A stretch of 64,000 bases of DNA, from contig QRDG01000024.1 of assembly GCA_012064385.1 (NCBI GenBank), positions 99,748-163,747 on the forward strand, read 5' to 3'. The position numbers and the translations under genes were made by a program. The notes beneath the pieces are model-generated. The model was not told where the DNA came from. It did no database searches and saw only the letters and a program-made list of their open reading frames with translations. Of the stretch, positions 10,764 through 22,929 are shown piece by piece; the first letter of the stretch is position 1; each line of letters starts with the position of its first letter. This stretch comes from Puccinellia tenuiflora (Eukaryota; Streptophyta; Magnoliopsida; Poales; Poaceae).

Positions 10764-12779
10764 TCAGTTGACAAACTGGATGCGATAAAAGAAACTTTGA
10801 CAAACACATTTGCTTCATTTAGAGCATAGAAGTTTAAACCATGATCAGTATTTTAATAAGCACAAGAGAGAAGTTACAAAAACAATAGAACTAAATCAAT
10901 CATGGAGACTTATGCAAAACTCACAATATGCTAACAAGTAATAATTTAAACATGCAAAAAAAATAGCACCGATGCAATGCATATAACTAGGCATGGTAAA
11001 GTGATCTCTCGCTTGCCCCTTTTGTGGGGAAAACATAAATGCCGGGCAACTCTTGAGACATTAAACGGTGACTAGATGTAAAGTTATCAGAATTGAGAAG
11101 TATCTCAAACATGCTCCAATCATTAAAACTTCGGGACAAAGCACGTTATACTCAGAATGACAGCAATGCTCTATAAGATGGCGCTCAAAGAAGGGTGATG
11201 ACTCAACATAAATATATAAGAGAAAGGCCCTTCACAGAGGGAAGCAGGGATTAATCATGTGCTACAACTTTTTATTTTTATAAGCAGAAGTAAAACAGTT
11301 TTGAGAGATGCATGCTTTCGTCAACGATTTCACAAATCACAACAGAGAGGCTATCTAGTCCCTCATAACAAGCAAGGATTTTAGACTTGTGAGAGCAGCT
11401 GGTTTTTTAGAGGAGCGAGTACGCTCCTCTTTCTCCTTGGTTTCACCACTGTCCAATGTTTGAGCTGATTTCTCAGATTTTGCATTGCGCGGAGGAGAAT
11501 GGTGAGTTATATTTATATTTTGCTTAAGCTGCTCTCGGGTTGATTCAAGTGAAGACGTAATCCAATAACACCGGGTTAAAAGGGGGAAATGACCTTGCTT
11601 GTCACAAGTTATATCTAGCCCTCTACTGTTTCCTCATGAGCTAAAAACAGAGACATAAAAAGAAGCATTTTTTTGAATGATTTAAAGGTAGCACATGACA
11701 AATTTACTTGGAATGGCGGTGAAATACCATATGTAGGAAGATATAGTGGACTCAAATGGAATACTTTGGCTTAAGGAAAATGGATGCACGGATGGAAAAT
11801 TACACCCGGTGCAAATGGAGGCTAGCAAAAGATTCGGGAGCGACCGATCAAGAGCACTACTGTCATAATCATGCTTTGCGACAAAATCAATCAATGAATA
11901 AAGCATAAGAGTGATACTACAATTCTAAGCACAATAAACCGTCAAGGCTTAACAAACTTTATTTTTAATCTTTTACATGTGTGAACATGTGCCAAGTCAA
12001 TCCAAATAAATCTTTTGGAGGAGGATCTCACTTCACCATACCATATTATAAACAATGCAAAACATGCTCGCGTCTACATGACAAATTATCCACTCTTAAC
12101 AAGTTGAGGCTAAGCATAGGAATCCATAAAAACTAAGTAATATCATCTACGCAACATTCTATCATAGCAAACTAAAACATGAGCATGAGGATAAGCATCT
12201 GTACAAAAATGAAAACAAATAGAGTTCATACCGAATTTCCTCATCAAATCCGCGTCGCCAAATATCATGATTATTGCATAGACGCTTGCACAACCAAAAG
12301 ATATGGAAATAATAAAAATGTGCAAGTGTCTTCACAAACACTGGTTGAACTCTGAAACAACTACAAAACGAAGAAGACGAGAAAATATTTTTGTGTTTTT
12401 CGAATAGTGAAAGGAATAGCGCAGAACTAGAAGAGAAATCTTTTTGCTGTTTTCAATTTGGAAAGAAGCGACTAAAAACGAAGTAGAAAACAAACGAACA
12501 AGAAATAAAAGAAAATATTTTTGGTCTTTTTGATTATGAGAAAGAAGAGGCAAACAAATAGGAAATCTTTTTGGGTTTTTTATTAATAAACAAAAAGAAC
12601 AACTAAGGCGACTGAGCAAATTGAAAAGAGTGAAAAGAAACCAAAAGGAACACACTAACGGATACACAAAGGAATGATGAACACACCGACATAAAGCATT
12701 TAAGTGAACATAGTAAAAAGGTGCCGGTGAGAGATACATACTCCCCCAAGCTTAGGCTTTTGGCCTAAGTGGGGCTCAT
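10764..12779 (-). other. Athila non-coding 3' internal region
   Basis: AT-rich sequence between the accessory ORF and the hairpin. A second purine tract (CTAAGCTTGGGGGAGTATG on the minus strand, about 12733-12751) lies just after the ORF end, close in sequence to the true tract next to the LTR. No coding content is seen. Confidence 0.55.
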
Positions 12780-13736
12780 CTACCATGGTGGTGGCACGCC
12801 CCAGTTAGCGCCCGTCTGTGGCTGCCACTGCATATCCTGTGGCTCCTCCTCCGGCTCCTCCTCAGGGACTAATGATGCGAGGTACTCATCCACCACCTCC
12901 TCGGGAAATGAATATCCGTCCCTAGCAATAGTGTCAAACAAAGCAGGAGCAGGTAATCTCACAAAGCGAGGGTTATCCAGATCAAAACAAGATAATAACC
13001 TGTACTTGTTAGTGCTAAGACGACGAGCAATAAGAGCGCCAATGTTATGAGTTTCATCACAATTAATAGCGGCGGCAAGAATAGCAAGATCAAGACTAGT
13101 CATGTTACTCGTGTTATCCCAGGGAAGGATACAACGAGCAATGACATAGCCCAAATACCTCACAGCTGGAAACTGAATGCTCCCAAATTTTGCACGCGTA
13201 GAGTCTCTCCAATCATCATGACAGATTTCGGCATAGAGCTCCTTGAGGTACTGGGGTTGCGTGTTCATCTTGCCTGTGAGCCCCGAGTTCCTCGCTCCTA
13301 AAGCGTTGCAAAACTCAGACAAAGGCATTCTACAAGGTCGCTCATATAGCATGAACTCCACACTAGGGTGATATGGATCATCATTGAAATTAAAGCTTTG
13401 GACAAAGATGTTAGTGAGCTTAAGATATTGGGGCCTCTCCACTAATATAATATTTGTCAATGATGCATTAGTGACAAGACTAGTAAATTTATTGCGTATA
13501 CCTGCAACTTGTAGAAATTCATAACATGGGTATACCGATGAACGCACATCCGTCTCTCGAGCAAGCACAATAACACCAAGTGGCTCCAAATCTTCATTAT
13601 GTGAAGGCCTCATTGGTGCATTAGAACTTGACCCTCTCGTTTCTCGACGAGAAGAGGGCTCCTTCTTCTTAAAGATCCCACCTAAATTGAACTTAGGCAT
13701 GTTCTTCCTTTTCTGAAATTTTTCAACAAAACTCAT
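12780..13736 (-). CDS. Athila accessory ORF (318 aa, unknown role)
   Basis: Intact frame from an ATG at 13736. The N-terminus is basic (FQKRKNMPKFNLGGIFKKKE, then SSRRE). A middle segment (about residues 95-200) reads as a folded domain: PQYLKLTNIFVQSFNFND, then FMLYERPCRMPLSEFCNALG, and YAEICHDDWRDS. The C-terminus is acidic (EEEPEEEPQD). Its position after protease, where env-like or ORF-type genes sit in Athila elements, and its general composition suggest the ATHILA-ORF/plant-transposon-protein group. I see no signal peptide or membrane segment, so an envelope role is not supported. The frame is intact although the element is dead. Confidence 0.6.
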   Translation of the reverse strand: MSFVEKFQKRKNMPKFNLGGIFKKKEPSSRRETRGSSSNAPMRPSHNEDLEPLGVIVLARETDVRSSVYPCYEFLQVAGIRNKFTSLVTNASLTNIILVERPQYLKLTNIFVQSFNFNDDPYHPSVEFMLYERPCRMPLSEFCNALGARNSGLTGKMNTQPQYLKELYAEICHDDWRDSTRAKFGSIQFPAVRYLGYVIARCILPWDNTSNMTSLDLAILAAAINCDETHNIGALIARRLSTNKYRLLSCFDLDNPRFVRLPAPALFDTIARDGYSFPEEVVDEYLASLVPEEEPEEEPQDMQWQPQTGANWGVPPPW

Positions 13737-14442
13737 AAAACTTGAAAATAAAATATAGGAAGTGCATTAGACTATTCCTACAACTCAATATCAACTAGTA
13801 CATGCATCAAATCCATCTAACATGTCACCAATCAAGCATGCAAGTTCATACTCAAAGTCATAAACAACAGCAAAATACTCAACTTATACAAAACCATTCA
13901 AGATTCTAATTGGAGGAGTGAAGGAGTCACATACCGGAGAGGATTTGCTCCAAATTTTAGCAAGAATAATGGGCTGAACAAAGAGATCGAAAATCCTAGC
14001 ACTCAAGAGCAAAACTCGGGTTTGAGCAATGGGGGAGTGATTTTTCGAGAGAGAGAGAGAGAGATAGGGAGTGTGTGGGAGGCAGCTCACCTGGTGGGGC
14101 CCGCCTGTGCCCCTGGGGTGTCCCCTAGGTCAGCCCCAAGCACTCCTGTGTCTCTTTAAAAATAATAAAATTCACGTAATTTTTCTGGAATTTTTCGAAA
14201 ACTTTTACAGAGGAACTTAAATGAGATCAAAATAAGCTAATAGAACAGGATAATGGTATTTAAAAAGGACAAACTAAGCAAGAAATAGAAATTACAGAAA
14301 AATTAAAGATGAGCAATAGAAGAAAATTTAATGAATTTTGATATCTTTTATGTTGCTAAAGTTGGTTTGTTAGCAAGGTTGATCAAGTCTTGCTACCACA
14401 CCAAATTTATTTGACATAAATTATTCAATATTCAACAGACAA

Positions 14443-15897
14443 TCAAGTTACCTCATATTGAATAAGAATTGTCCCAATCATGAGAGTTTCATATTTTCTT
14501 GAATGTGTATGAATAGGACAATCAATAGTTCCAATCTTGATGGATTCAATATTCTCAATCGAGTTCAAACCAATTTTGGTATTGATCTTCTTTGGAAAGT
14601 ACACCGTGTGTTCTTTATCATCAACGTTAAAAGTAACTTTTCCTTTATTGCAATCAATAACAGCCCCTGCAGTATTAAGAAAAGGTCTCCCAAGAATAAT
14701 AGACATATTATCATCTTCAGGCATTTCCAATACCATGAAGTCAGTTAGGATTAAACAGTTAGCAACTTTAACAGGAACATCCTCACAGATACCAATGGGC
14801 ACAGCAGTGGACTTATCAGCCATTTGTAGGGAAATATCAGTAGGAATAAGCTTATCTAATAAAAGTCTCTTATAAAGAGAAAATGGCATAACATTAACTC
14901 CTACACCAAGATCACATAAAGCAGTTCTAACATAATTATTTTTAATGGAGCAAGGAATAGTAGGTATACCTGGATCACCAAGCTTTTTAGGAATCTTGCC
15001 ATGGAAAGAGTAATTAGCAAGCATAGTGGAGATTTCTTCATTAGGTATTTTTCTTTTATTAGTAACAATGTCTTTCATATATTTTGAATAGGGAGGCAAC
15101 TTAATAGCATCTGTCAAAGGAATTTGCAAAAAGAGGGGCTTCATCCATTCACAGAATTTATTATAGTGTTCTTCTTCCTTAGCCTTCTGAGATTTAGATG
15201 GAAAAGGCATGGGTTTTTGCACCCATGGCTCTCTCTCTTTAGCATGTTTTTTAGCAACAGGAGGTGCAGTCTCCTCCTCCTGTTCTTCAGGTTCATTAGT
15301 ATCATTATCATGCTCATTACCACTTTCAGTTTCAGCATCCGAAATAGAGACAACATTAGGATTATTACTTGTAGGTTCTTTATCAAGTTCCATATTACTA
15401 GCTTCTCCTAATTCTTTATGTTTCTTCTTTTTCTTTTTCTTTTTAGGGGAACTAGTAATATTATTTTCAACCAATTGAGATTCTTGTTCAATTCTTTTAG
15501 GATGTCCCTCAGGATAAAGAGGATCTTGAGTAGAGATACCTCCTCTAGTTAAAACACCACAAGTTTGTTTATTACTTTGTGTAGGAATTCCAGCAAGCAA
15601 GTCTTTTTGCACTTTAGTAATTTGTTCAAGTTGAGTTTGGACCATATGAAAATTCTTAACAAGACCTTTGACATCATTAGCAGTTTTCTCCAAGACAGAA
15701 TGCAAATTTTTAATAACCAGGGTGTTATCATTTAATTGTTCTGGAATTTGCATATTAAAATGAGTTGGTTTAACAATAAAGTTATCAAATTCATCCAAAC
15801 ACTGACTAGGAGGCTTACTATAAGGAATATCATTAACAGTAAAATTATGAAGAGAGTGTACCTCTACCACAGGTGGTGGGTGAGTGGTAGGCTCATC
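14443..15897 (-). pseudogene. Athila gag C-terminus and protease, 5' truncated
   Basis: The frame is open from the junction near 15897 (DEPTTHPPP...) to the stop at 14443. Order: Pro-rich start; predicted helical stretch (VIKNLHSVLEKTANDVKGLV); a lysine run (eight K, near 15425-15450); an acidic region (EPEEQEEET); then a conserved segment FCEWMKPLFLQIPLTDAI before a retropepsin domain. The protease active site reads CDLGVGVNVMP (about 14890-14920), with DLG in place of the general DTG/DSG; this variant is usual in Athila protease. IILGRPFLNTAGAVID is the matching C-terminal protease motif. It ends shortly after protease, with no reverse transcriptase. The start is lost to the copia junction. 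Confidence 0.8.
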
Positions 15898-18107
15898 TTA
15901 TATGCTCATTGGCCTTGCCTAGGTACCTTCAATTGGTATTAATTGGAATTTAATATCTCCTCCATAGATATTTGTTTCAATTGATATTTATTGTGAGAAT
16001 TTTGATACCTTATTACTTTATTTTACTTTACTTGAATCCGGTCAAGTATTATCCTCTTCTTGGTATCGTGTCTCCTAGTTGGCATCTTATGTTTCAATGG
16101 GTGTCTTATCTCTCATGTGTTGTTTGATTTGACTCCTATTGATATCACACTTCATGTGTTGATGTGTTTTGGAATCAATCATATGTTGATTTGATTTTTC
16201 CTCAATCATGTGTTGATTTGGATTTTGATATAATTTGGACAACCTTTTTGTGTCACACTTTGGTGTTCTCTCTTCTTGGTTTTACTTGGCGTTTTGTCCA
16301 AATTGTATTTCATTTGGTTCTTGTAAGTCCATGCATGCATATTTACTAGTGTATTTATTTTATGGCATGCTAGTCTTTCTTGATCCAATATATAGGGGAT
16401 ACTCCACCAAATCCTAAATCGGCTAAGATGTGCATGAAATTCAATTTCATATCTATATGCACATATTTATGTGGAGTGTTTCCTATGTATTGTAGTGTAT
16501 CTAACTACTATGGAACCCAATGAGTTTGGGAACCATGTTGTACTTGAATTTTGTTTTAGGTACAATGCAGATGCATTGGATGCTTGCCTCATTCATAAGG
16601 AAGGTGTTCTCACCATGTGATTATTGGAGTCAAGCTTTGATGATAAACAAAAATTCTCATCTTCATCATCACCAATGCTATTTCGGTAACAAGTATCTAT
16701 CCCATGCATATTTTTTCTTGTATTCAACCTTGTGTAGGTTGCCTCTTGGCATGAAAACTTTAATTTACAATTGTTATGGTTTTGGATTATTTCCTTCACT
16801 TGGTATATCTTTGTGATATTTGTGATGAAATTGCAAAAACCTTCCTTCAATTGGTATTATTTCTTTGTGACACTTGTTGCCTATCTCAAAGCATTTCCAC
16901 TATCTCTTGTTCCCTTAGTGATATGTGTGATGCATTTGATATGTTTGAAGTTCATTTATATACAATGAGATAAATTTGAGCTATGTGCTATGCTTTTAAG
17001 CAATAATCTCTTTTTGTATATTCATGACTTCCGTTTGGTTACCATGGTCTTCTTTCTTCGACCATTTCATATGTGCAAGTTTCTTTGACGATGAATATCG
17101 ATTTTTCAACTTAGAAACCTATACATATGAGAGAGGTCACCTTTTATTTGGTATCCTACTTTCTTTCAAGCCACCTTGTCTTTTATCTATAATTCTTTGG
17201 TGGCTCCAAGTTTGTCTCGTGAGTGCTTGTTTTATTTCTATTCGCATCTTTGCGCACTCACATTCTATTGAAGATTCTTCTCTTCATGCTCATCACGGTG
17301 AGTATGTTGATTGTGTTGGCTAAATGTTCTCACTTGCTCTTTGTTTTTTCGATTGGTTGAAATTTCCAATTGGTATCTTTGAGCTTGTGAACATTTTTTT
17401 AAAATCTTCTTTGTAAGTTGTGTGTGTCAATACTTGATATATAACTTATCTCCATTTGATTAAGACTATGTGTCTTACCAAATTAATTGTCTTGTCACAC
17501 ACACACACACTCTTGGTTGGGCCTTTACTGATAATTTCTTTTAATTGGTATCTCCTTATGGCTCAACCACATCTTTGGTGCAAGTGCTTTGTTTTGCTTT
17601 AAGTTTTACATCCTTGCACTTGGTGAGTGCTCTAGATGATTTTGGGGGAGTGAGGATTCCATATTTGTGTACTCCTCAATAGTGCATGAACAATGGGGAG
17701 CTTCTCTATTTTTATTTAGAACTCTCGGTTAGGATCTTCTTGATTGTTTTTCTCCTTTGTGGAGATGTTTTCATCCTTTTGCAATCTTTGGATCCTCAAT
17801 ATAGTTTGATTTCCTCTATTATCCGTCAATGGAAATGTGCATTTGATTTCACTCATATCTTGAGTAATGCATACCTTGTGGAGGAACTCATATTATATTG
17901 GCCTTCTAAATTTTTCTTCCCATTTCGGCAATCGATGCCAATGGGGGAGAAGTTTTAGAGGGTTTAAGGGAATTGGTTTTATGATTTAGTTTGGTTCTTA
18001 AGCATTTGCCTCTCATGCTCATGCATCCTTGTCTTGCAAGGTTGCTTAATTCATTATATAAACCCTCTCAAAAGGGATTGTCATCAATTACCAAAATGGG
18101 GGAGATT
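15893..18107 (+). other. Copia C internal 3' arm, non-coding
   Basis: T-rich, stop-rich DNA with no recognisable protein. The motif AATTGGTAT and close variants recur (15931, 16060, 16848, 17147, 17367, 17542). A CA microsatellite lies near 17497-17510. It ends with the polypurine tract AAAATGGGGGAGAT (18094-18107) in front of the LTR. Confidence 0.65.
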
Positions 18108-18156
18108 GAAAGAGCATGGTTGCCCCCATGTGTTGTTTTGGTAATTAATGACAATC
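18078..18156 (+). promoter_or_regulatory. Long hairpin spanning PPT and LTR start
   Basis: Left arm 18078-18097 (ATTGTCATCAATTACCAAAA) pairs with right arm 18137-18156 at 19 of 20 positions. Inside it TGGGGG (18098-18103, in the PPT) can pair with CCCCCA (18124-18129, in the LTR). The LTR start (18108) is in the loop region. Confidence 0.7.
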
Positions 18157-18192
18157 TCTATGGACTAATGTGTGCTTTGAGTTATATTTGTA

Positions 18193-18509
18193 GTGTTGGT
18201 CCATAAGGAATGCTTGAACTCCATATGTTGGAGTCAAGGCTAAAAGAAGAAGATTATATGTTGATCAAGGCTAAGTGCAAGTTGATCAACATACAAGATA
18301 AGCGCATGTGAAGTGTTGGTCCATAAGGAATGCTTGAACTCCATATGTTGGAGTCAAGGCTAAAAGAAGAAGATTATATGTTGATCAAGGCTAAGTGCAA
18401 GTTGATCAACATACAAGATAAGCGCATGTGAAGATATGCGAAGAAGAAGATTATATGTTGATCAAGGCTAAGTGCAAATTGATCAACATACAAGATAAGG
18501 GCATGTGAA
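18193..18509 (+). repeat. 120-bp tandem duplication in the C LTR
   Basis: Two seemingly identical 120-bp copies (18193-18312 and 18313-18432), followed by a partial, slightly changed third copy (about 18439-18509). The unit starts GTGTTGGTCCATAAGG. Confidence 0.85.
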
Positions 18510-19320
18510 GATATGCAAAAGAGTTTCTCTCCCATATTAGTGTATGGGGGGAGCAATATGCGAGTCTTCACCAAGCGGAGCACAATCAAGAAAAGTGATC
18601 CACTTGAGAGTAGATCAAGATTGTCATCATCTAGCTCAAGTGGAATGCGCAAGGAAAAGGTATGATCTTGATAGGGTTTCTATTTTACCGGTCTCGAGGT
18701 GTAGTTGGGAGACCGGGTTTTAGGATAGGTAACCGTACTATCAAGAGGGGCTCTCAAGTGAGCTTTAGCGTATTGGTCGTAGAGAGCTCATACCTTTGCA
18801 TCCTTGGCATCATCTTTATTGGCTCCTATTTGGCTCTTATCGTGGTGTGGTATTGGTGCTTGTCGTGCTTGTCATGACAAGGCCAAGATCACCGAAAACA
18901 GTTTTCATATGCGTCTCCTATTGAGTTTTCGGTGGTGGAGATTTTGCCGGTCCATCTATGTGGAAGATTTCACTCTTACATTTATTAGCAAAATCTCCCT
19001 TGGTTGGTTTCAATATTCTCACCTGTTATTGGGTAGCATTTGTCGTCCTCTTTCCAACAAAGTTGGTTTCACTTCATTCGGACTTCATTTGCAAAAGATA
19101 TGGTTTTCCGGTTTTCAATAAAAGGTGTTTACCTTTCATCATTTGGTTTTACCATATCTTGTTGAACAATGATGTTTCTCTGCATAATCTTGTAGTGCTT
19201 GTTGTGACGATTCCAACGAGTCCAAGATTATCGAAAACGGAGTTCGTATGTGAAAGTTATTGCGACTTTACCCTCGGTCGATTTCTAAATAGAAAAGAAA
19301 AAAAGAGAGTGGCCAGACCG

Positions 19321-19590
19321 GCCTCCAGACCGGCCCAGGCTGCCCCCCTGGCCGGCGCGGTCGGGTGGGCCTACGGTTCCCCGGCCGGCCTAGGCCGGGT
19401 CACAGGCCGGCACAGCCGGGTGGGCTGCCGGTTCCCCGGCCGGCCCAGGCCGGGTCACAGGCCAGCGCGACCGGGTGGGCTGCCGGTTCCCCGGCCGGCC
19501 CAGGCCGGGTCATAGGCCGGCGCGGCCGGGTGGGCTGCCGGTTCCCCGGCCGGCCCAGGCCGGGTTGCAGGCCGGCCCGGCTGTGCTGTC
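19321..19590 (+). repeat. GC-rich 55-bp tandem repeat in the C LTR
   Basis: GGTTCCCCGGCCGGCC recurs at 55-bp steps (GTTCC at 19376, 19431, 19486, 19541), just upstream of the TATTTAAG box. The related LTR piece at 32700-33005 has the same repeat with a different copy arrangement. Confidence 0.85.
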
Positions 19591-20753
19591 AGCCCCTTTC
19601 TTTTTCCAACGGCTCCATTTTGGAGCCCCCTATTTAAGGGGTTCTTCTCCAAATAAACACTAACCTTTTGGCCAACCTCTTGTTGACCTTCTCAAGCTTG
19701 GCTTTCTCTCAATCTCTCCGATAGTTCTTGCTACTCTTTGAGAGAAAAGATAGAGGAGATCTAGATCCTTGTTTCCACCTATTGATTTCTCCTCTAAGTG
19801 AGGGGAACACTTTGGATCTAGATCTTTGGAGTTTCTTTGTGTTTCTCCTTTGTTCTTCCTCTTTAATCCCTCCCAAGCATTAGTTGCTTTGGTTGGATTC
19901 GGGTTGGAAGAACTTGATCACTTAGTGTGTTCTTGCCATTGCATTAGTTGCATCGGTTTGAGTTCTCCATGGTGATACGTGGAAGTGAAGTTGAGAAGCT
20001 TGTTCCTCTTGGGTGCTTTGGTGCCCTAGAGCTTGTTCCTCTAGGGCACGTTGGTACCCTAGACGGTTGTTGTTTTCTCGGAGTCTTGGTGGCTCACGGG
20101 ATTTGTTGGGAGCCTCCAATTAGGTTATGGAGGGAGGCCCAACCTTGTTCGCTTCGGAGCTTTGGTAGCTACGAAGACATTGCCGGGAGCCACCAATTGA
20201 GTTGTGGTGTGTGCCTCGGCCTTGGGCATCAAGTCTTGGTGGCTCGGTGCATTTGGTGAAGACCCTCCAACTTGTGGAGTGAGCTTCACCCTTGTAAAGG
20301 TTCTAGTTGTCAACCTCAACGGCAACATAGTGACAAGTGCCTCGCCACATTGGTGGTAAGACACAACGGAGATACGGTGTGCCATATCAAGGCTACTCGG
20401 TGTTTCACATTGGTGAACACCGCGCCGCTCCAACGGAGACTAGCTTCCATTGGGAAGTGAACTTCGGGATAAATCATCGTCTCCAAGTGCCTCGGTATTT
20501 CTATACCCGAGCTTCTTACTTATGCTATTTACTTTGTGATAGACATCGAGCTTAAAGTCATATATCTTGCTATCACCTAGTTGATTATATTGCTTAGCAT
20601 AAGTTGTTGGTGCACATAGGTGAACCTAGCTAGTTTAGATTTTGGCTTGATAAATTAAACGTTAGTTTTATTCCGCATTTATTCAAGCCTTAACCGTAAT
20701 ATTTTTAAATCGCCTATTCACCCCCCCCTCTAGGCGACATCCGTGTCCTTTCA

Positions 20754-20767
20754 ATTGGTATCAGATC
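20754..20767 (+). other. Primer-binding site of copia C
   Basis: ATTGGTATCAGATC starts right after the LTR end (CTTTCA). It is complementary to the 3' end of initiator Met-tRNA except near its end. Confidence 0.8.
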
Positions 20768-20808
20768 GGGTTCTCTCTTTATAGGGCTTCACGGCCTAGA
20801 GAGTAAAG

Positions 20809-22929
20809 ATGTCGTCTAGTGGTTTAGTGCACAATGCCTCTTTAATATTCGATGGCACTAATTATAATGATTGGAGAAATCGCATGCTAAATTATTTTAG
20901 GGACATTAATCCATATATAGAGCAAATTCTAGATATGGGTTTTTCTCCTCTAGAGGATGAGGAAAACTCTTATCTAGATGCTCAAGCTTCTAAAGTGGTT
21001 TTCATGTCTTTGAGAAATTCAGTTGCTTTGTCGGTTTCTCCTTATCGGAATGCTCATGAGCTATGGACCAAGCTTCAAGACAATTATGGTGTGTCCATTG
21101 ATAGTGAGAATGATTGTTCTCCCTCCATCTCCGGGCGTAATGAGTTCTCAACTTCTTCTACCTCACCTACATGTGGCAAGCCACAAAACAATGCAATGGT
21201 GAGTAGGGATAAATTTCGCAATGATGATAGTGAGCTTCCTATAGATGATATTTCATCTCTATCTTATTGCAATGATTTATCTTTGGACTTAAACACATCT
21301 AGAACTATAAATGTTTCACATGCTTGTGTTGATAGTCCTTGCATATCTTCTAAATCGTCAAGTAGTGATGATCATGACAATAATGATGATAATGAAGAAG
21401 ATGATGCTTACTTTAATAAGAAAGGTCTAATGGTTCTTAATGCTCTTTCAAAGAATGAAAATGCTTGTGAGAACCTACATGAAATCATGAGCACCCTTGT
21501 TGAGCGAGGGCTTACTATTGAAAATTTGGAGGCTCGTGAAAATGAAAGTCTTAGCCGTGAACGTGATTATGCGAACACGATTGCGGATCTTGTGGAAGCT
21601 CTATAAGAAGAACAAACCACCAAGAAATCTCTTGAGGAGACATTTACTCTAGAGTTATCTAAAGCAAATGAAACCCATGATAGAGGCCTCAAGGTGGCTA
21701 ATGGTTTTAAAATAAAAAATGATGAGCTTGTTGAAGTTGTTAGACTCCTTGAGGCTAATGTGAAATTTGAAAAGGATGTCAAGTCCTTGGAAGATTCTCT
21801 TGCACATCTCACTAAGTCTATTGATCAACTCCAAGCTCAATTACTAAAAGAGCTTCCTACTTGTTCTCCCATTGCTATTAATGTTGATGCTTGTGCTACT
21901 AACTCTATTTCTTGTGAAGCATCCATTTTAAAGGAGAATGTTGAGCTAAGGGCTCAACTTAAATTGCTAACTAGCAATTATGATATATTGGAAGAAAGCC
22001 ATGAGAAGCTCTCGAGCTCTCATGAAGATCTTCTAGTATCCCATGATAAGCTAAAGTTAGCTCATGAGGCTATCGCTACCAAGGTAATATCTAGTGAGCC
22101 TCATGTGGACAATGGCACAACTTTTACTAAAAATGCTACAATGCCATGTGCTAGTCCTTGTAATTCTTCATCTCACACTAGTGGTAAATCATATGTTGAA
22201 TTACATTTCGTGCCTAGTTGCTCTAACAATGAAGCTTCAACTTCCACTAGTACTTGTGTAGCTACTAACCTTGTAGGGAAGACTAAAGAGCACAAGACAC
22301 AAGCCACTTCTTTGAATAAAGATGTGGAGAAGCGTCATAAAGGGAAGGCCACATTTGACAACATGTTGAGTGTGCAAAAATCCCCCAATGACAAGAGTGG
22401 ACTTGGATTCAACTCCAATATCAAGAACAAGTCCAAGAGTAGCAATAAGAAGGGCCAAGAACAAGTCAATCACTCGGCCAAGATTGTTTGCTTCAAGTGC
22501 AAAATTGAAGGGCATCATGTTAGGGATTGCCCAATAAAGAAGAAGCCTCTTAGTGAGAAGCAACTAGGGAAGCGGCCTATTGTTCAATCTCATGCTCAAT
22601 CTCGGGTTGAACAAAGGCCACCTCCTAAGAAGACTCAAATCATTGCTCCTCAAGTTGAGGAGCCTATTAGGAAGAAAGAAAAGAGTCGATATTGCTACTT
22701 ATGCCGTGAGAAGGGCCACTTGGCTTCTTCATGCACAAACGGTACTCTATCCAACCCCATAATTATTGATGATGTTTATTCTCTTAGGAAGGATAGAGTT
22801 GGCAATGTGTTTGCCAAATATGTGGGAACTCAAAGTGGTGTCAAGAAAAGAACCATTTGGGTTGCCAAGCCTATTGTGACTAACGTCTTAGGACCCAACT
22901 TGGTTGGGGACCAACAAGCTCAAACTTGA
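20809..22929 (+). pseudogene. Copia C gag with one in-frame stop
   Basis: One frame of 706 codons from ATG 20809 to the stop at 22929, with a single TAA at codon 266 (21604-21606). The N-terminus (residues 10-100: FDGTNYNDWRNRMLNYF ... LRNSVALSVSPYRNAHELW) is the copia gag helical domain (DUF4219/UBN2 type). Next come a Ser/Asp-rich stretch with an acidic run (near 185-200), a long Glu/Leu-rich coiled-coil region (about 215-440), a Ser/Thr/Lys-rich linker, and two zinc knuckles: CFKCKIEGHHVRDC (561-574) and CYLCREKGHLASSC (629-642), both CX2CX4HX4C. No protease, integrase or RT follows, so the element supplied gag only. The stop is the only visible lesion. If it were read through or is a sequencing error, gag would be whole. 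Confidence 0.85.

Larger units (their letters stand above)
9328..15897 (-). mobile_element. Athila-lineage gypsy deletion derivative
   Basis: On the minus strand: gag C-terminus with protease (15897 to 14443), an accessory ORF (13736 to 12780), a non-coding stretch, polypurine tract, and 3' LTR (10724 to about 9328). The 5' LTR, PBS and gag N-terminus are missing, cut where copia sequence begins at about 15893. Only about 700 bp separate protease from the accessory ORF, so reverse transcriptase, RNase H and integrase are absent. A segment at 14090-14230 resembles part of the LTR (10440-10600). Confidence 0.8.
18108..20753 (+). repeat. LTR of copia element C
   Basis: The 2,646-bp LTR starts TGAAAGAGCATGG and ends GTGTCCTTTCA, with TGAAAG/CTTTCA as inverted termini. 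A PPT lies directly upstream and a Met-tRNA PBS directly downstream, so this one LTR serves both sides. A TATTTAAG box is at about 19631-19638. It holds a 120-bp tandem duplication and a GC-rich 55-bp tandem repeat. Long open frames within it (for example 18958-19515) are products of the GC-rich repeat, not genes. Confidence 0.85.

Noticed and set aside
9328..15897. Envelope gene in the Athila derivative
   Set aside because: The 318-aa ORF sits where env-like ORFs are found but shows no signal peptide or transmembrane segment.
18958..19637. Protein-coding genes in the GC-rich part of the C LTR, both strands
   Set aside because: Frames are rich in Gly/Arg/Pro because of the CCGGCC tandem repeat, lie within the LTR, and exist in several phases at once.
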